Assembly (NCBI RefSeq): GCF_022835695.1 | Contig: NZ_BQUV01000006.1 | Coordinates: forward strand, 450,001-514,000 | Reading direction: 5' to 3' | DNA: 64,000 bases | DNA from: Bradyrhizobium sp. Ce-3 | Lineage (GTDB): Bacteria; Pseudomonadota; Alphaproteobacteria; Rhizobiales; Xanthobacteraceae | Part shown: piece by piece, positions 16,484 through 25,442 of the stretch | How positions within the stretch are numbered: the stretch's first letter is position 1 | Layout: the number at the start of each line of letters is the position of its first letter | Program-made: the position numbers and the translations under genes | The notes under the pieces: model-generated | The model's input: the letters and a program-made list of their open reading frames with translations, nothing else | What the model was told of the DNA's origin: nothing | Databases searched by the model: none

Positions 16484-16897
16484 ATGCCGGAACTCACAAT
16501 CTCCCCCGAGAAGGTTGGCTTCTTGATCGAGAAGGCGCGGGAATTCGACGTCAAGGAGGAGATCGTCGATCCGGACTCCGGCTCGAACGGCGCCGATGAC
16601 GAGATGATCGACGTGCTGGAGGATGATGGCAACGATCCGGTGGCGCGTGAGATCACCGGCTTCATCGATGCGCTGAGCGAGGACGAGCAGGTCGACCTCG
16701 TCGCGCTGATGCGGCTCGGCCGCGGCGATGCCACCATCGAGGAATGGGCCGATCTCCGCCGCGAAGCCGCGCGTGGGCGCAACGGCCGCACTGCGAGCTA
16801 TCTGTTGGGCGAGCCGATGCTCGGCGATTTCCTCGCCGAGGGGCTCGACGAGCTCGGTGTTTCGCCAAGCAATGAGCGCATCACGCCGGTTCAGTAG
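16484..16897 (+). CDS. DUF3775-type conserved hypothetical protein
   Basis: Acidic 137-residue protein without signal or membrane segment. The pattern ISPEKVGFLIEKAREFDVKEE, then FIDALSEDEQVDLVALMRLGRG and the C-terminal YLLGEPMLGDFLAEGLDELG is what I recall of the DUF3775 family, common in Rhizobiales and of unknown function. A good AAGGAG site precedes the start. No functional link to its convergent quinone reductase neighbour is apparent. Confidence 0.75.
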   Translation: MPELTISPEKVGFLIEKAREFDVKEEIVDPDSGSNGADDEMIDVLEDDGNDPVAREITGFIDALSEDEQVDLVALMRLGRGDATIEEWADLRREAARGRNGRTASYLLGEPMLGDFLAEGLDELGVSPSNERITPVQ

Positions 16898-16911
16898 GAG
16901 CTGCATGCTTA

Positions 16912-17086
16912 CCTCGCCCCGCTTGCGGGGAGAGGTCGGAATTCAAGCGTAGCTTGAATTCAGGGTGAGGGGGAGCCTCGGCATACTTCGCTATCACCTT
17001 CGCGGTGATAGCCCCTCACCCCAGCCCTCTAAGAGCGAGCTCCGCTCGTCTCGACCCCGTAAGAACGGGGAGAGGGAGAAGCGAGA
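16912..17086. repeat. Composite dispersed repeat between convergent genes
   Basis: CCGCTTGCGGGGAGAGG, then inverted pairs GAATTCAAGC/GCTTGAATTC and GCTATCACC/GGTGATAGC, ending in CCCCGTAAGAACGGGGAGAGG. It is the same family as the elements at 3.4 and 9.8 kb. Confidence 0.8.
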
Positions 17087-17092
17087 GCAAGA

Positions 17093-18082
17093 CTACCGCG
17101 CGCAGTTGACGATCACGGTGCCGATCTTGTCGCCCTTCTCGACGGCGAGATGGGCGTCGGCGGTCTCGGCCAGCGCGAATTGGCCTGAGATGTTGTGCAC
17201 GCGGGTGCCCGACTCCAACCATTTGGTGATGTCGGCCTGTGCGGCCGCGAGCAGCGGCGGCGGCAGCGCGAACAGCACCAGCGTGCGCACCGTGATGCAT
17301 TTCTCCATCAATTCGCGCACCGGCAGCACGGGCGTGCGGTTGCCGTTGGTGGCATAGACCGCGATCGTCGAGTTCAACGCCATGATCTTCAGCGTGGTGG
17401 CGAGGTTGCCGCCGAAATCGACGTCGATCACGCGGTCGACGCCGCGGTTTTCGGTGAAGGCCATCACCTTGGAGACGACGTCCTCGGTCCGGTAGTTGAC
17501 GACCGTGTCGGCGCCGGCAAGCCGCGCCTCGACGTCCTTGACTTGCGAGCTCACCGTCGCGATCACCCGCGCGCCGCCCCACTTGGCGAGTTGCACGGCA
17601 TAGTGACCGACCGCGCCGGCGCCGCCGGTGACCAGCACGGTCTGTCCCGCGACCGGACCGTCGGCAAACAGCGCGCACCACGCCGTCATGCAGGGGATGC
17701 CGAGCGTCGCGCCGGCCGCGAACGACACGTCCTGCGGCAGCGGCGTCACCAGATAATCGGCAAGCGTGATGTATTCGGCCGCGGTGCCGAAGGCGCGACC
17801 GTTGCGCTGGCCGTTGAACAGCCAGACGTGGTCGCCGACCGCAAAGCGCGTCACGCCTTCACCGACCTGGTCGATGATCCCGGCGCCATCGCTGTTCGGA
17901 ATCACGCGGGGAAATTCCATCGCACGATAGTTGCCGCTGCGGCGGCCGACATCGGCCGGATTGACGCCGGAGGCCTCGAGCCGAACCCGGACTTCGCCGG
18001 GGCCGGCCTCGGGCGTCGGCATCTCGCCGACGGTAAGCACCGTCGGCGCCGCGCCGGTTCGTTCGTACCAGACGGCCTTCAC
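17093..18082 (-). CDS. NADPH:quinone reductase-like oxidoreductase (zinc-less MDR family)
   Basis: 329-residue medium-chain reductase. The GroES-like N-domain holds VRLEASGVNPADVGRRSG. The nucleotide fold starts at VLVTGGAGAVGHYAVQLAKWGGARVIATVSS, and the zinc-binding residues of alcohol dehydrogenases are absent. That combination is the quinone oxidoreductase branch, which reduces quinones or enones with NADPH. Translation probably starts at GTG 18082, overlapping the TGA stop of the upstream SDR gene by four bases (GTGA). The two are therefore translationally coupled and likely act in one pathway. Confidence 0.86.
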   Translation of the reverse strand: MKAVWYERTGAAPTVLTVGEMPTPEAGPGEVRVRLEASGVNPADVGRRSGNYRAMEFPRVIPNSDGAGIIDQVGEGVTRFAVGDHVWLFNGQRNGRAFGTAAEYITLADYLVTPLPQDVSFAAGATLGIPCMTAWCALFADGPVAGQTVLVTGGAGAVGHYAVQLAKWGGARVIATVSSQVKDVEARLAGADTVVNYRTEDVVSKVMAFTENRGVDRVIDVDFGGNLATTLKIMALNSTIAVYATNGNRTPVLPVRELMEKCITVRTLVLFALPPPLLAAAQADITKWLESGTRVHNISGQFALAETADAHLAVEKGDKIGTVIVNCAR

Positions 18083-18861
18083 AGCGTGCCTGGGAAGGCA
18101 CCGCCATCGAGCAGCAGGTTCTGCCCGGTGATGAAGCCGGCCTTGGCGCCGCACAGGAAGGCGCAGGCGTAGCCGAATTCGTCGGGATGGCCGAAGCGGC
18201 CGGCGGGGTTCAGCTTGGCGCGCTCGGCCAGCACCTGGTCGGCCGAGATGCCGCGCTTTTCAGCTTCAGGCTTGGCGGTGCCGCGCAGGCGGTCGGTGTC
18301 GAACGGGCCCGGCAGCAGGCCGTTGATGGTGACGTTGTTGATCACGGTCTTGCGCGACAGGCCGGCGACGAAGCCGGTGAGGCCGGCGCGGGCGCCGTTG
18401 GACAGGCCGAGAATTTCGATCGGCGCCTTCACCGCGGCCGAGGTGATGTTGACGATGCGGCCGAACTTGCGCGCCATCATGCCGTCGACGGTCGCCTTGA
18501 TCAGCTCGATCGGCGTCAGCATGTTGGCGTCGATCGCCTTGATCCAGTCGTCGCGGGTCCAGTTGCGGAAGTCGCCGGGCGGCGGGCCGCCGGCATTGTT
18601 GATCAGGATGTCCGGCTCGGGGCAGGCCTTGAGCACGGCTTCGCGTCCCGCCGGCGTCGTGATGTCGCCGACGATCTCGGTGACGGTGACCGACGGATGG
18701 GCCTTGCGGATCTCGTCGGCGGTCTGCTTCAGCGCTTCGGCGCCGCGCGCCGTCAGGGTGACATGCACCCCCTCATTGGCGAGCGCGATCGCGCAGGCGC
18801 GGCCCAGTCCCTTGCTCGATGCGCAGACGATGGCCCGGCGGCCTTTGATTCCAAGATCCAC
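18079..18861 (-). CDS. SDR-family protein with altered catalytic residues
   Basis: 260-residue short-chain dehydrogenase fold. The cofactor motif ASSKGLG (14-20), structural NNAGG (88-92) and Ser141 in NITSAAV are present. The usual Tyr-x-x-x-Lys is replaced by Ser154-Asn-Gly-Ala-Arg158 (LGLSNGARAGL). Related bacterial SDRs with SNGAR in place of YxxxK exist, so this is a subfamily trait and not necessarily decay, but standard catalysis is not assured. I choose GTG 18861 with AGGGAG upstream. It is the first gene of a coupled pair with the quinone-reductase-like gene. Confidence 0.83.
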   Translation of the reverse strand: MDLGIKGRRAIVCASSKGLGRACAIALANEGVHVTLTARGAEALKQTADEIRKAHPSVTVTEIVGDITTPAGREAVLKACPEPDILINNAGGPPPGDFRNWTRDDWIKAIDANMLTPIELIKATVDGMMARKFGRIVNITSAAVKAPIEILGLSNGARAGLTGFVAGLSRKTVINNVTINGLLPGPFDTDRLRGTAKPEAEKRGISADQVLAERAKLNPAGRFGHPDEFGYACAFLCGAKAGFITGQNLLLDGGAFPGTL

Positions 18862-18997
18862 GAGTTCACTCCCTATGATGTCGGGTTGGTTTGTAAAGTT
18901 TCGCTGGCGCCAGTCTAGCCAAGCCCGGCGGCGCCGGTAAGGGAGGTGCAATGCATAAGTGCATGCCGGGTCGGAACAGGCCGGTGAGCGCGGTGGG

Positions 18998-19513
18998 TTA
19001 GATGCGCTGCTCGCGCCGCAGCCGCTCGATCGCCATGGTGGCTTCGGGCGGCAACGAGCGGAATCCGGCCTGTCCGGCCGCGGAGAACCACGGCCGCAAT
19101 TGCGATCCGTTGAGGAATTGCGGCTGCCTGGCCAGCGGCACCAGTTGATCGAACACCAGCACCAGCGTGGTCACGACGAGGCCGACCCTGATCGCGCCGA
19201 GCAGTGCGCCGCCGAGCCGGTCGCCGATTCCGATTTGCGCGCCGATGGTGTCGTCGAGCATCGTCCGCGCCATCTTTCCGAGGATGACGCCGATCAGAAG
19301 GAAGAGGCCGAACAGCAGCACCCCGTTGGGCGGAAACGGCGACGACGGCAGCGTCGCGATGTGGGGGCCGATCATCGCCAGCGCCGCGACCGCAAGCGGC
19401 ATGGCAACGAGATAGGCCAGGATGGTGACCGCGCTGCGCAGCAGGCCGGTCATGAAGCCGGTGACGACCGCGAATACCAGCCCGAGCGTCACGACGATGT
19501 CGAAGAGGTTCAT
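18998..19513 (-). CDS. CvpA-family membrane protein
   Basis: 171-residue integral inner-membrane protein with about four hydrophobic helices (roughly residues 3-22, 26-50, 62-82, 98-124). The family signature region is GLLRSAVTILAYLVAMPLA and GARDRLGG-like IGIGDRLGGALLGAIRVGLVV. CvpA was first found through colicin V production in E. coli; in Rhizobiales it is often beside radA or purF, which is not the case here. The polar C-terminus ends in RREQRI. The start at 19513 is set by the first hydrophobic helix and a CAGGA site. Confidence 0.85.
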   Translation of the reverse strand: MNLFDIVVTLGLVFAVVTGFMTGLLRSAVTILAYLVAMPLAVAALAMIGPHIATLPSSPFPPNGVLLFGLFLLIGVILGKMARTMLDDTIGAQIGIGDRLGGALLGAIRVGLVVTTLVLVFDQLVPLARQPQFLNGSQLRPWFSAAGQAGFRSLPPEATMAIERLRREQRI

Positions 19514-19538
19514 GGAGGGATTCCTGCCCCAATCTCCT

Positions 19539-19588
19539 AAAGCATGATCCGGAAAAGTGCGAAGCGGTTTTCCGAAAAGATCATGATC
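19539..19588. repeat. Dispersed element AAGCATGATC...GATCATG
   Basis: A palindromic unit with inner pair GGAAAAGTGCGAAGCGGTTTTCC and outer CATGATC/GATCATG. The pattern is familiar from Rhizobiales intergenic regions. Confidence 0.8.
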
Positions 19589-19597
19589 AATCAAAGA

Positions 19598-19641
19598 GCT
19601 AAAGCGCGATGACGATTCAACCTGATCAGATCGCGCTTTAG
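19598..19641. repeat. Palindrome CTAAAGCGCGAT...ATCGCGCTTTAG
   Basis: Twelve-base perfect arms around an 18-20 bp centre, adjoining the previous element. They probably form one composite repeat. Confidence 0.8.
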
Positions 19642-19721
19642 CGTCCCCCGGTTGATCAAAGCTGCTTACATCAGGGACAATTGTCGCTATCGCGCGTCCT
19701 CTTCAATCCGGGAACCTGCCG

Positions 19722-19787
19722 ATGTCCGACCTATTCGAGGTCAGTAAAGAAATCATCCTCATCACCGGCGCCGCGCAGGGGCTGGGC
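19722..19787 (+). pseudogene. N-terminal remnant of an SDR gene
   Basis: An ATG followed by 22 codons reads MSDLFEVSKEIILITGAAQG then LG, an intact SDR opening with its TGxxxGxG cofactor motif. It stops resembling an SDR at 19787, where the sequence runs into a dispersed palindrome; the frame closes at 19895 after 35 unrelated codons. The rest of the gene is gone. It looks like a deletion or repeat-mediated truncation of a gluconate-5-dehydrogenase-like SDR. Confidence 0.75.
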
Positions 19788-19829
19788 GACGCTGGAACGA
19801 CGAGTTGCTGCGACAAGGTCCGCCGCGGC

Positions 19830-19863
19830 GTATCGGTCCCTGCTTTCGCAGGGACGACGATAC
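19830..19863. repeat. Dispersed palindrome GTCCCTGC...GCAGGGAC
   Basis: GTATCGGTCCCTGCTTTCG / CGCAGGGACGACGATAC lies just beyond the SDR remnant. The remainder of the gap to 20049 shows no gene; its 3' part is AT-poor filler. Confidence 0.75.
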
Positions 19864-20049
19864 GCGACTTCGGAATAATAGAAAGATATCGCTGAGTTGC
19901 CCGACGTGTCAAGTCGCGGTGTTCCCGGCAGCCGCCGCCGTCTACTGTGCATGGGGTTGTTTTCGATATTTTGGCAGCGCGCCCCTGCAGCGGCAATTTG
20001 GTGGGGTGGGCAAGGGCGCTCTCGCGCCGTGCCCACTCCATGTATTTGG

Positions 20050-21657
20050 TTATCCCGCCCGCATCTCCGCCTTGATCATGTCGGCGGCCTTCTCGCCGAT
20101 CATGATGGTCGGCGCGTTGGTGTTGCCGCCGATCAGGGTCGGCATGATCGAGGCGTCGACCACGCGCAAGCCTTCCAGCCCGTGCACGCGCAGCTGCGGA
20201 TCGACCACTGCGAGCGGATCATCCGTGCCCATCTTGCAGGTGCCGACCGGGTGATAGACCGTGTCGGAGCGCGCCCGCAGGATGTTGCGGATGTCGTCGT
20301 CGGTGCGCACGTCAGCGGTGAACATGTCCTTCTGCTGCAGGGCGCGCAGCGCCGGCGTGTCGAGCAGCCGCTTCGTCATCTTGAAGCCCGCGACCATGGC
20401 CTCGACGTCGCTGTCCTCGCCGAAGAAGTTTGGATCGATCGCGGGGGCCGCCAGGGGATCGGCGCTGTTCAGCCAGACGCTACCGCGGCTCTTCGGGCGC
20501 AGCAGGCAGACATGGCAGGAGAAGCCGGTGCCCCAGCGCGGCTTGCGGCCGTGGTCTTCCACCATGGCCATGCAGAAATGCAGCTGGATGTCGGGGACGT
20601 CGAGCTCGGCTTGCGTCTTCAGGAAGCCGCCGCATTCGGCGACGTTCGAGGTCATCGGGCCGCGCCGCTCGCGCCGATATTGCCCGATGCCCTTGATGAT
20701 CCGCCCGATGCCGCCCCACGACAGTCCCGAGAAATAGGGAGCGTCGGAAGCGAAGCCGAACACGAAATCCGGGTGGTCCTGCAGGTTCTGCCCGACACCC
20801 GGCAGATCATGCACGCCGGCGATGCCGTGCTTGCCGAGCGCGGTGGCGTCGCCGACGCCCGACAGCATCAGCAATTGCGGCGACTGGAACGCACCGGCCG
20901 ACAGGATGACCTCGCGCCGCGCGCGCAGCACCTTCTTCTCCTTGCCTTGCATGTATTCGACGCCGACCGCGCGCTTGCCCTCGAAGACGATGCGGGTCGC
21001 CTGCGCCTGCGTCTCGATGCGCAGATTGGGCCGGCGGCCCATGTGGGGATGGATATAGCCGCGCGCGGCGCTCCAGCGCTCGCCGTTGCGCTGGGTCACC
21101 TGGTAGATGCCGAGGCCTTCCTGTTCGGCGCCGTTGAAATCGTCGCGGATCCGGAACTGGGCCTCGCGTGCGCCCTGCAAGAACATCTCCTTGACCGGAT
21201 TGTCGGACTGCAGGCTGGTGACGTTGAGCGGTCCGCCCTTGCCGTGGTACTCGCCGTCGAGCTCGGTGTTGTGCTCCGAACGCTTGAAGTAGGGCAGCAC
21301 GTCGGCGTAGCTCCAGCCGGCGTTGCCGAGCGACGCCCAGTGATCGTAGTCGGCGCGATGACCGCGGATATAGACCATGGCGTTGATCGCGCTCGAGCCG
21401 CCGAGCCCCTTGCCGCGGGGCTGATAGCCGATGCGGCCGTTGAGGCCCTTCTGCGGCACCGTGTCGAACGCCCAGTTGTTGAGCTTGCCCGAGAGCATCA
21501 GGATGATGGCGCCGGGCGTCGTCACCACCCAATTGTCGTTGTTGCCGCCGGCATCGAGCACCGCCACCGAGGTCGCCGCATCCTCCGACAACCGCCCCGC
21601 CACCGCGCAACCGCCGGAGCCAGCGCCCACCACCACGAAATCAAATGTGTCAGTCAC
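20050..21657 (-). CDS. GMC-family FAD-dependent oxidoreductase (alcohol/choline dehydrogenase type)
   Basis: 535-residue flavoprotein. The FAD-binding motif is FVVVGAGSGGCAVAGRL, GMC signature 1 is GKGLGGSSAINAMVYIRG, and signature 2 is SAGAFQSPQLLMLSG. The catalytic His is in VYHPVGTCKMG, with its partner Asn in GGNTNAPTIMIGEKAAD. It resembles membrane-associated AlkJ and choline dehydrogenases that pass electrons to the respiratory chain. Translation starts at GTG 21657 after a GGGGG stretch. It lies downstream of an aldehyde dehydrogenase on the same strand, giving a plausible alcohol-to-acid pair. Confidence 0.9.
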   Translation of the reverse strand: MTDTFDFVVVGAGSGGCAVAGRLSEDAATSVAVLDAGGNNDNWVVTTPGAIILMLSGKLNNWAFDTVPQKGLNGRIGYQPRGKGLGGSSAINAMVYIRGHRADYDHWASLGNAGWSYADVLPYFKRSEHNTELDGEYHGKGGPLNVTSLQSDNPVKEMFLQGAREAQFRIRDDFNGAEQEGLGIYQVTQRNGERWSAARGYIHPHMGRRPNLRIETQAQATRIVFEGKRAVGVEYMQGKEKKVLRARREVILSAGAFQSPQLLMLSGVGDATALGKHGIAGVHDLPGVGQNLQDHPDFVFGFASDAPYFSGLSWGGIGRIIKGIGQYRRERRGPMTSNVAECGGFLKTQAELDVPDIQLHFCMAMVEDHGRKPRWGTGFSCHVCLLRPKSRGSVWLNSADPLAAPAIDPNFFGEDSDVEAMVAGFKMTKRLLDTPALRALQQKDMFTADVRTDDDIRNILRARSDTVYHPVGTCKMGTDDPLAVVDPQLRVHGLEGLRVVDASIMPTLIGGNTNAPTIMIGEKAADMIKAEMRAG

Positions 21658-21677
21658 GTATGTTTCCCCCTGTTAGT

Positions 21678-21738
21678 CGTCATTCCGGGGCGCGCGCAGC
21701 GCGAGCCCCCGGTGCGCAATTGCGCACCGGGAATGACG
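21678..21738. repeat. Dispersed palindrome (GTCATTCC type)
   Basis: CGTCATTCCGGGG...GGGAATGACGG with the inner hairpin GGTGCGCAATTGCGCACC. It occupies almost all of the gap between the GMC and aldehyde dehydrogenase genes. Confidence 0.85.
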
Positions 21739-21739
21739 G

Positions 21740-23173
21740 CTACGACAACATCCGCATCACTTTCTCCAGCCGCGCGATCTTCGCGCCATAGGGCGGATAG
21801 AGATCGGCGAGCCGGTTGAAGCGCGAGCGGTAGAACACCGGTTTCAGCTTGGTCAGCGTCTTGAACCCCCATTCGCCGTGATAGGCGCCGCTGCCGGAGG
21901 CACCGACGCCGCCCATCGGCTGATAGGCTTGCGCGAAATGGAAGAGGCAGTCATTGACCGTAACGCCGCCGGACACCGTGCGTGCCAGCACCTGATCGCG
22001 CGCGGCGTTGTCGGTGCCGAACCAGTACAGCACCAGCGGACGGTCGCGCCTGTTGATGAAGTCGATCGCGTCGCCAGCGTCGCGATAGCCGATGACCGGC
22101 AATAGCGGCCCGAAGATCTCCTCCTGCATCACGGTCATCTCGGGCGTCGCATCGACGATGACGGTCGGCGGGAATTTGCGCATGCCCTTCCACTCGGGAT
22201 CGTTCGGCGCCGCCTGCTGCATGATGGTCGCGCCCTTGGCGGCAGCGTCGGCGACAAGGCTCTCGAGCCTTGCATAATGCCGGTCCGAGACGATCGAGGT
22301 GTAGTCCGGATTTTTCGGATCGGTGCCGAACATGTGCTGCATGTGGCCCTGCAGCCGCAGCGCGAGCGGCTGCACCGAGGCCTGCGGCACCAGCACGTAA
22401 TCGGGCGCGATGCAGGTCTGGCCGGCATTGAGCAGCTTGCCGTAGGCGATGCGTTGCGCGGCTTCATCGATGTCGGCGGAGCCGTCGACGATCACGGGCG
22501 ACTTGCCGCCGAGCTCGAGCGTCACCGGTGTCAGATTGCGGCCGCAGGCTTCCGCGACCAGCCGGCCGATTCGAGTGGAGCCGGTGAAGATCAGATGATC
22601 GAACGGCAGCGCGGCAAAGGCTTTTGCGATCTCGTCGTCGGTATCGGTGACCGCGAGCTCGGCGGTGTCGAATTTCTTGGCGATGACGTCCATCAGCAGT
22701 TCGGCGAAGCGCGGCACCAGCTCGCTTGGCTTGATGATGGCGCGGTTGCCGGCTGCGATCGCGGCGACCGCGGGCGCCAAGGTCAGCTGCAGCGGATAAT
22801 TCCAGGGCGCGATGATGCCGACCACGCCGAGCGGCTGCGGCATCAGCCGGTTCCTGGCCGGGGCGAACTGCACCGTGGTCGGGACCTTCCGCGGCGCCAT
22901 CCAGCCTTTGAGGTGCTTGGCGGCATGTTTGATCTCGCCGAGCACCAGCATGGTTTCGGCGATCGCGGTCTCGACGGTGGAGCGGTGGCCGAAATCGGCC
23001 GAGATCGCCGCCTCGAATCGCGCCTCGTTCTCGGTCAGCGCGGCGCGCAGGCGGCGCAGCCGGTCGAGCCGGGCCTGCAAACTCGGCGCCGGCTCGCTGC
23101 GCGACAGCGCGAACTGGCGGTGAAAGGCCTCCTCAAGCGCATAGAGAGCCGGGCTCTTCAACGGCCGGTCCAT
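21740..23173 (-). CDS. Aldehyde dehydrogenase, coniferyl-aldehyde-dehydrogenase-like (class 3)
   Basis: 477-residue NAD(P)-dependent enzyme. Landmarks are Asn125 in APWNYP, the general base Glu220 in VTLELGGKSP, the nucleophile Cys254 in NAGQTCIAPDYVLV, and EEIFGPLLPV. The short class-3 length and the C-terminal hydrophobic/basic segment (TLTKLKPVFYRSRF) fit the CalB/fatty-aldehyde branch, which often associates with the membrane. It lies immediately upstream of the GMC alcohol dehydrogenase. Whether the pair handles aromatic or long-chain aliphatic alcohols is not decided by sequence. The start follows AGGGGA. Confidence 0.88.
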   Translation of the reverse strand: MDRPLKSPALYALEEAFHRQFALSRSEPAPSLQARLDRLRRLRAALTENEARFEAAISADFGHRSTVETAIAETMLVLGEIKHAAKHLKGWMAPRKVPTTVQFAPARNRLMPQPLGVVGIIAPWNYPLQLTLAPAVAAIAAGNRAIIKPSELVPRFAELLMDVIAKKFDTAELAVTDTDDEIAKAFAALPFDHLIFTGSTRIGRLVAEACGRNLTPVTLELGGKSPVIVDGSADIDEAAQRIAYGKLLNAGQTCIAPDYVLVPQASVQPLALRLQGHMQHMFGTDPKNPDYTSIVSDRHYARLESLVADAAAKGATIMQQAAPNDPEWKGMRKFPPTVIVDATPEMTVMQEEIFGPLLPVIGYRDAGDAIDFINRRDRPLVLYWFGTDNAARDQVLARTVSGGVTVNDCLFHFAQAYQPMGGVGASGSGAYHGEWGFKTLTKLKPVFYRSRFNRLADLYPPYGAKIARLEKVMRMLS

Positions 23174-23500
23174 GGCGTTCCCCCTCGGCGTTTCCCCTTG
23201 GATGACATTTTCTTGACGGCTTTGTTGGGCGCCAAGCTCCGCTTTTGCGCGCGTTCTGGCAAGAGCCGGTTCCCGGCGGTAAATTTGCCAGGAAAACCGG
23301 TGGGTTCGACGTCACAAAATCCTCAAAAACCCGCATCCGGGGCTTTCCAAACCCCCCTCACGTTGATACATACCCCTCGCACCCGACGGCTTCGGCCCGG
23401 GTCGCCTTCTCAGGAAGCCTCCGGACGGATCGATCGGCGCCATCTGATGCGTTGGCCGACCGGCTCGGGCACTCTTTCTGAAAGGCGCGCAACGGTTTAA
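23174..23500. other. Non-coding gap before the initiator tRNA
   Basis: About 330 bp separate the divergent aldehyde dehydrogenase from the tRNA. I see no gene, no long palindrome and no convincing -35/-10 pair. The tRNA promoter should lie in the last 80 bp. Confidence 0.6.
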
Positions 23501-23577
<77 letters not shown>

Positions 23578-23598
23578 AATCTCTCGACCGGCAGAGAT

Positions 23599-23628
23599 GA
23601 AAAAGCCCGCCTTCCGGCGGGCTTTTTC
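23599..23628. terminator. Bidirectional intrinsic terminator
   Basis: AAAAAGCCCGCC-tt-CCGGCGGGCTTTTT just after the tRNA. T runs on both strands let it serve the tRNA and the convergent HerA-like gene. Confidence 0.92.
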
Positions 23629-23657
23629 GTGTCGGTCTCTCTCTGTCCAATCCCGGA

Positions 23658-25169
23658 TTACGGCGGCGAGCTGCTGCAGCCCGCTTCCGCCGCCGCATCA
23701 TCTGCATTCGGGTCGGCCGCCGCCGTCGCCCAGGCGAGTTCGACCAGGGTCACGGTGCGCCGGCCGGCGCCGTCGAGCTGGCAGACGATCAGGCCTTGCT
23801 CCTCGATATAGGTCAGAAGGTGCCGCGCACGGCGCAATGAGTGCGTGCCGTAGGCGCGGGCGATCGCGGCATCGCTCGGGCAGGGCCAGCCTTCCTTCGC
23901 CGCGCGCGCGATCATCATGAAGACGCCCTGCATGTCCTCGGGCAGCAGCGCGGCCCGCAGCGAGACGTCCTGCCAGGCGTCGTCCTCCGCCATGTCGGCA
24001 CCGAGCCCGGCGCGCGCGCGCGTCAGCATGCGGCGAAACTCGGTCAGCTCCGGCACGACGGCACCGAGCCCTTCGATGCGGCAGCGGACCACGAACTCCT
24101 GATAGAGCACGCCGATGGCGCGGAAGCCCGCGTCGGGCTCGGCGAGGATGGCGCGCAGGATGCGGTCCAGCCGCTCGCGCCGTTCGGCCAATTGCTCGGC
24201 GCTCGGCGGCGGTTCGGCGGATTCGGGATCCGGCTCCGCGGGCTTGGCGGCCATCAGCTGGCTGAGCAGGTCGGGCGACGGTGCCCGGCGCGGCGGCCTC
24301 GCCGTTGTTTCCGGCGGCGGGGCTGCGAGGATGATGGCGCGTGCGTCTTCCAGCGCCGCTTCAGGCAGCGGCATCAGCCGCGGCGCCGCGTTGCGCGGCT
24401 GGGTGTCGGTCGGACCGATCCGCAAGCCGAGCGGACGGCGCGACAGCGCGGGACCGAGCGCCATGAATTGTCCGCGCTCCAGATCGCGGAAGGCCTCCGC
24501 CTGCCGCCGCTCCATGCCGAGCAGGTCGGCGGCGCGCGCCATGTCGATATCGAGGAAGGTGCGGCCCATCAGGAAGTTCGACGCTTCGGCCGCGACGTTC
24601 TTGGCGAGCTTCGCCAGCCGCTGGGTCGCGATGATCCCGGCAAGGCCGCGCTTGCGGCCACGGCACATCAAATTGGTCATCGCGCCGAGCGAGAGCTTGC
24701 GCGCTTCGTCGGACACTTCGCCGGCGATCGCCGGCGCGAACAGCTGCGCCTCGTCGACCACCACCAGCATCGGATACCAGTGGTCGCGCGGGACCTCGAA
24801 CATGCCGCCGAGGAACGCCGCCGCCCGCCGCATCTGGTTCTCGGCGTCGAGCCCTTCGAGATTGAGCACGGTGGACACGCGGTGGATCCGCACGCGCTCG
24901 CCGGCGACCTGCAGGCTGCGCTCGGTATGGTCCTCGGCGTCGATGACGAGGTGGCCGAATCGCTCGGCCAGGGTCACGAAGTCGCCTTCGGGATCGATAA
25001 TTGTCTGCTGCACCCAGGGCGCGCTCTGTTCCAGCAGCCGGCGCAGCAGATGGGATTTTCCGGAACCGGAATTGCCCTGCACCAGCAGGCGCGTCGCCAA
25101 CAGCTCCTCGAGGTCGATGGCCGCCGCAGCGCCGGCCGTCGTCTGTCCCATCTCGATCGCTACGGTCAT
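23658..25169 (-). CDS. HerA/FtsK-like ATP-binding protein
   Basis: 503-residue AAA-type ATPase of the HerA family. Walker A is GNSGSGKSH (Lys38, Ser39), Walker B is MLVVVDEAQLF, and CRGRKRGLAGIIATQRLAKL contains the sensor region. The C-terminal half, past a Pro-rich stretch around residues 290-335, is helical and ends in a winged-helix-like domain (AIARAYGTHSLRRARHLLTYIEEQGLIV). Archaeal HerA works with NurA in DNA end resection; no nuclease gene is adjacent here, so the role is open. It is a monocistronic gene bounded by the tRNA terminator. Confidence 0.8.
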   Translation of the reverse strand: MTVAIEMGQTTAGAAAAIDLEELLATRLLVQGNSGSGKSHLLRRLLEQSAPWVQQTIIDPEGDFVTLAERFGHLVIDAEDHTERSLQVAGERVRIHRVSTVLNLEGLDAENQMRRAAAFLGGMFEVPRDHWYPMLVVVDEAQLFAPAIAGEVSDEARKLSLGAMTNLMCRGRKRGLAGIIATQRLAKLAKNVAAEASNFLMGRTFLDIDMARAADLLGMERRQAEAFRDLERGQFMALGPALSRRPLGLRIGPTDTQPRNAAPRLMPLPEAALEDARAIILAAPPPETTARPPRRAPSPDLLSQLMAAKPAEPDPESAEPPPSAEQLAERRERLDRILRAILAEPDAGFRAIGVLYQEFVVRCRIEGLGAVVPELTEFRRMLTRARAGLGADMAEDDAWQDVSLRAALLPEDMQGVFMMIARAAKEGWPCPSDAAIARAYGTHSLRRARHLLTYIEEQGLIVCQLDGAGRRTVTLVELAWATAAADPNADDAAAEAGCSSSPP

Positions 25170-25359
25170 CTGCCCCGACTCAAATTGTCCTTGCGGAGAC
25201 GCGGCTTAACAAGCCGGTCGCGCCCCGTCGAGCGACCCGCGGCAACATCCCCAGCTACGGCGGCGGACGCAGGCAATCTGGAAACCCGTTCACCGCGAAG
25301 CCGCTGCAGCGGTGCCTGGACGCCTCGGCAAGACCAAGGGCCATGTGTCGGAAGATCGG

Positions 25360-25415
25360 GAACCGTTTCTGAACGGTTCAACGATGCGACCGGCATCGGG
25401 AATGTTTCCCGATGC
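25360..25415. other. Two adjacent perfect palindromes upstream of the receptor relic
   Basis: GAACCGTTtctgAACGGTTC (25360-25379) and GCATCGGGAatgttTCCCGATGC (25393-25415). They may be leftover regulatory sites of the lost siderophore-receptor operon. The remaining sequence from 25170 holds nothing I can identify. Confidence 0.45.
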
Positions 25416-25442
25416 ACGCGCGAGTGGCGTTCCATTCTTTTC

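Noticed and set aside
23658-25169. HerA-like ATPase as part of an antiphage system
   Set aside because: No nuclease, Sir2 or other defence partner is adjacent; the gene is flanked by a tRNA terminator and a degraded region.
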